Source of the DNA: Ancylobacter sp. Lp-2
Lineage (GTDB): Bacteria > Pseudomonadota > Alphaproteobacteria > Rhizobiales > Xanthobacteraceae
Direction: 5' to 3'
Assembly (NCBI RefSeq): GCF_020523795.1
Contig: NZ_JAJALI010000013.1
Location: 1 to 64,000, forward strand
DNA: 64,000 nt
Below the pieces are notes generated by a model. That model worked only from the letters and a program-made list of their open reading frames with translations, was not told where the DNA came from and did not search any database. The position numbers were made by a program, and so were the translations under genes. This document shows, in pieces, positions 63,157 to 64,000 of the stretch; the first letter of the stretch is position 1; each line of letters begins with the position of its first letter.

Positions 63157-63906
63157 TCAGATTTGCGTCATGCCACCGTCTACGAAGAGCTCGGCGCCGT
63201 TGATGAAGCTGGCAGCGCCGGAGGCGAGGAACAGGACGGCGTCGGCGACGTCCTCGGGCCGGCCGACGCGGCCTGCGGGAATGGAGGCTAGCATGCCGTT
63301 CTTCACCCCCTCCGCCTGAGCCCCACCACCGAACAGATCATTGAGGCCGGCGGTGTCGATCACGCCGGGGCTGACGACGTTCACCCGGATGCGCCGGTCC
63401 TTCAAATCGAGGATCCAGTTGCGGGCGAAGTTGCGCACCGCCGCCTTGGTGGCGCTGTAGACGCTGAAGGCGGGGTTGCCCGTCGAGCCGGTCACCGAGC
63501 CGGTGAGCACCACCGAGCCGCCGTCGCGCAGCAGCGGCAGCGCCTTCTGCACGGTGAACAGCACGCCCTTCACATTGGTGGCGAAAGTCTCGTCGAAATG
63601 CGCCTCGTCGATGGCGCCGAGCGGCGCGAAGCTGCCGCCGCCGGCATTGGCGAACACCACGTCGATCTGGGCATGGCGCGGCTGGACGGCATCATAGAGA
63701 CGGTCGATGTCGGCAAGCTTCGACATGTCCGCCCGGACACCTGTCACATCACCGCCGATCGCCTTCACCGCAGCATCGAGCGCCTCCTGTCGCCGGCCGG
63801 TCACGAACACCGATGCCCCCTCGGACGCGAACGCCTTCGCGGTGGCGAGCCCGATACCACTGGTGCCGCCGGTGACCACCACGACCTTCTTGCTGAACCT
63901 GTCCAT
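63157..63906 (-). CDS. Short-chain dehydrogenase/reductase
   Basis: A 249-residue classical SDR: cofactor motif TGGTSGIG (residues 12-19), NAG at 87-89, catalytic Ser137, Tyr150 and Lys154, and INGAELFVDGGMTQI at the end. It has a Rossmann fold and reduces or oxidises a carbonyl/alcohol with NAD(P). Arg38 and Arg39 after the second strand favour NADP. It is convergent with the GntR gene. Substrate unknown. Confidence 0.88.
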   Translation of the reverse strand: MDRFSKKVVVVTGGTSGIGLATAKAFASEGASVFVTGRRQEALDAAVKAIGGDVTGVRADMSKLADIDRLYDAVQPRHAQIDVVFANAGGGSFAPLGAIDEAHFDETFATNVKGVLFTVQKALPLLRDGGSVVLTGSVTGSTGNPAFSVYSATKAAVRNFARNWILDLKDRRIRVNVVSPGVIDTAGLNDLFGGGAQAEGVKNGMLASIPAGRVGRPEDVADAVLFLASGAASFINGAELFVDGGMTQI

Positions 63907-64000
63907 CGTCTGTCTCCTTCTCTGCGACCATCATGTGTCGCGCTTCATGTCGAGAGATATCGGACAGGAACGATGATGCGTGTAGACGGTGAATATGGCA

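Noticed and set aside
1..64000. CRISPR array or insertion sequence
   Set aside because: No regularly spaced short repeats with unique spacers and no transposase gene were seen.

Overview
The window is GC-rich DNA (most coding regions look about two-thirds G+C) from an alphaproteobacterium. It encodes a complete calcium-type methanol dehydrogenase (mxa) operon together with many organic-acid and organosulfur-type uptake and oxidation genes. A methylotrophic member of Hyphomicrobiales, for example a Xanthobacteraceae/Ancylobacter-like organism, is the best guess. That placement is an inference from gene content; there is no rRNA in the window to settle it.

Layout. (1) About 1-5390: the integrase-proximal end of an integrated element, all on the minus strand: a small acidic protein, a DUF3987 helicase/primase-like protein, a short conserved protein, a DUF3102 protein, an AlpA-type regulator and a P4-type integrase. 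A repeated TGTCCCAACTGTCC motif flanks the DUF3987 gene. A decayed start of a second integrase lies just outside the element. (2) 5388-10421: a LysR regulator divergent from a TRAP transporter (dctPQM) and a uraD-like decarboxylase, with three matching ATTCG-N6-CGAAT boxes between them. (3) 10534-18390: three flavin-dependent NtaA/DmoA-type monooxygenases, a polar amino-acid-type ABC transporter and a LuxR-type regulator. (4) 18542-30630: a minus-strand methanol oxidation operon, mxaFJGIRSACKLD, followed by a YVTN beta-propeller and a di-haem cytochrome c. The regulators mxaZYX (31083-33756) are divergent from it.

(5) 33855-38616: a periplasmic amidohydrolase, then two XapX proteins, an acetamidase/formamidase-type enzyme and a GntR regulator. 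(6) 38793-43271: a DUF2161 nuclease-fold protein, two tandem paralogous Hint-domain proteins whose N-terminal parts differ, and flavohaemoglobin (hmp) with an NsrR-like operator. (7) 43425-50144: a 2105-residue repeat-rich autotransporter, and beside it the C-terminal stub of a two-partner-secretion (TpsB/ShlB) transporter. (8) 50627-56108: Dyp peroxidase, lactonase-type propeller, LysR regulator and a PAS-GGDEF protein. (9) 56312-63906: an Fe3+/spermidine-type ABC importer with an alpha/beta hydrolase and a fumarylacetoacetate-hydrolase-family enzyme, under a divergent FadR-type GntR with clear TTGGTnnACCAA operators, then an SDR enzyme.

How it works together. Methanol is oxidised in the periplasm by MxaFI with electrons to MxaG. 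The MxaJ/R/S/A/C/K/L/D products assemble and support the enzyme, and MxaZYX probably controls the operon. The other loci look like self-contained uptake-plus-oxidation modules, each with its own local regulator. The points most worth a second look are the tandem Hint proteins, the operator sets at 6366-6718 and 62217-62349, the stem-loops that punctuate the mxa operon, the TpsB stub beside the giant autotransporter, and the integrase remnant with GTTGGC repeats.
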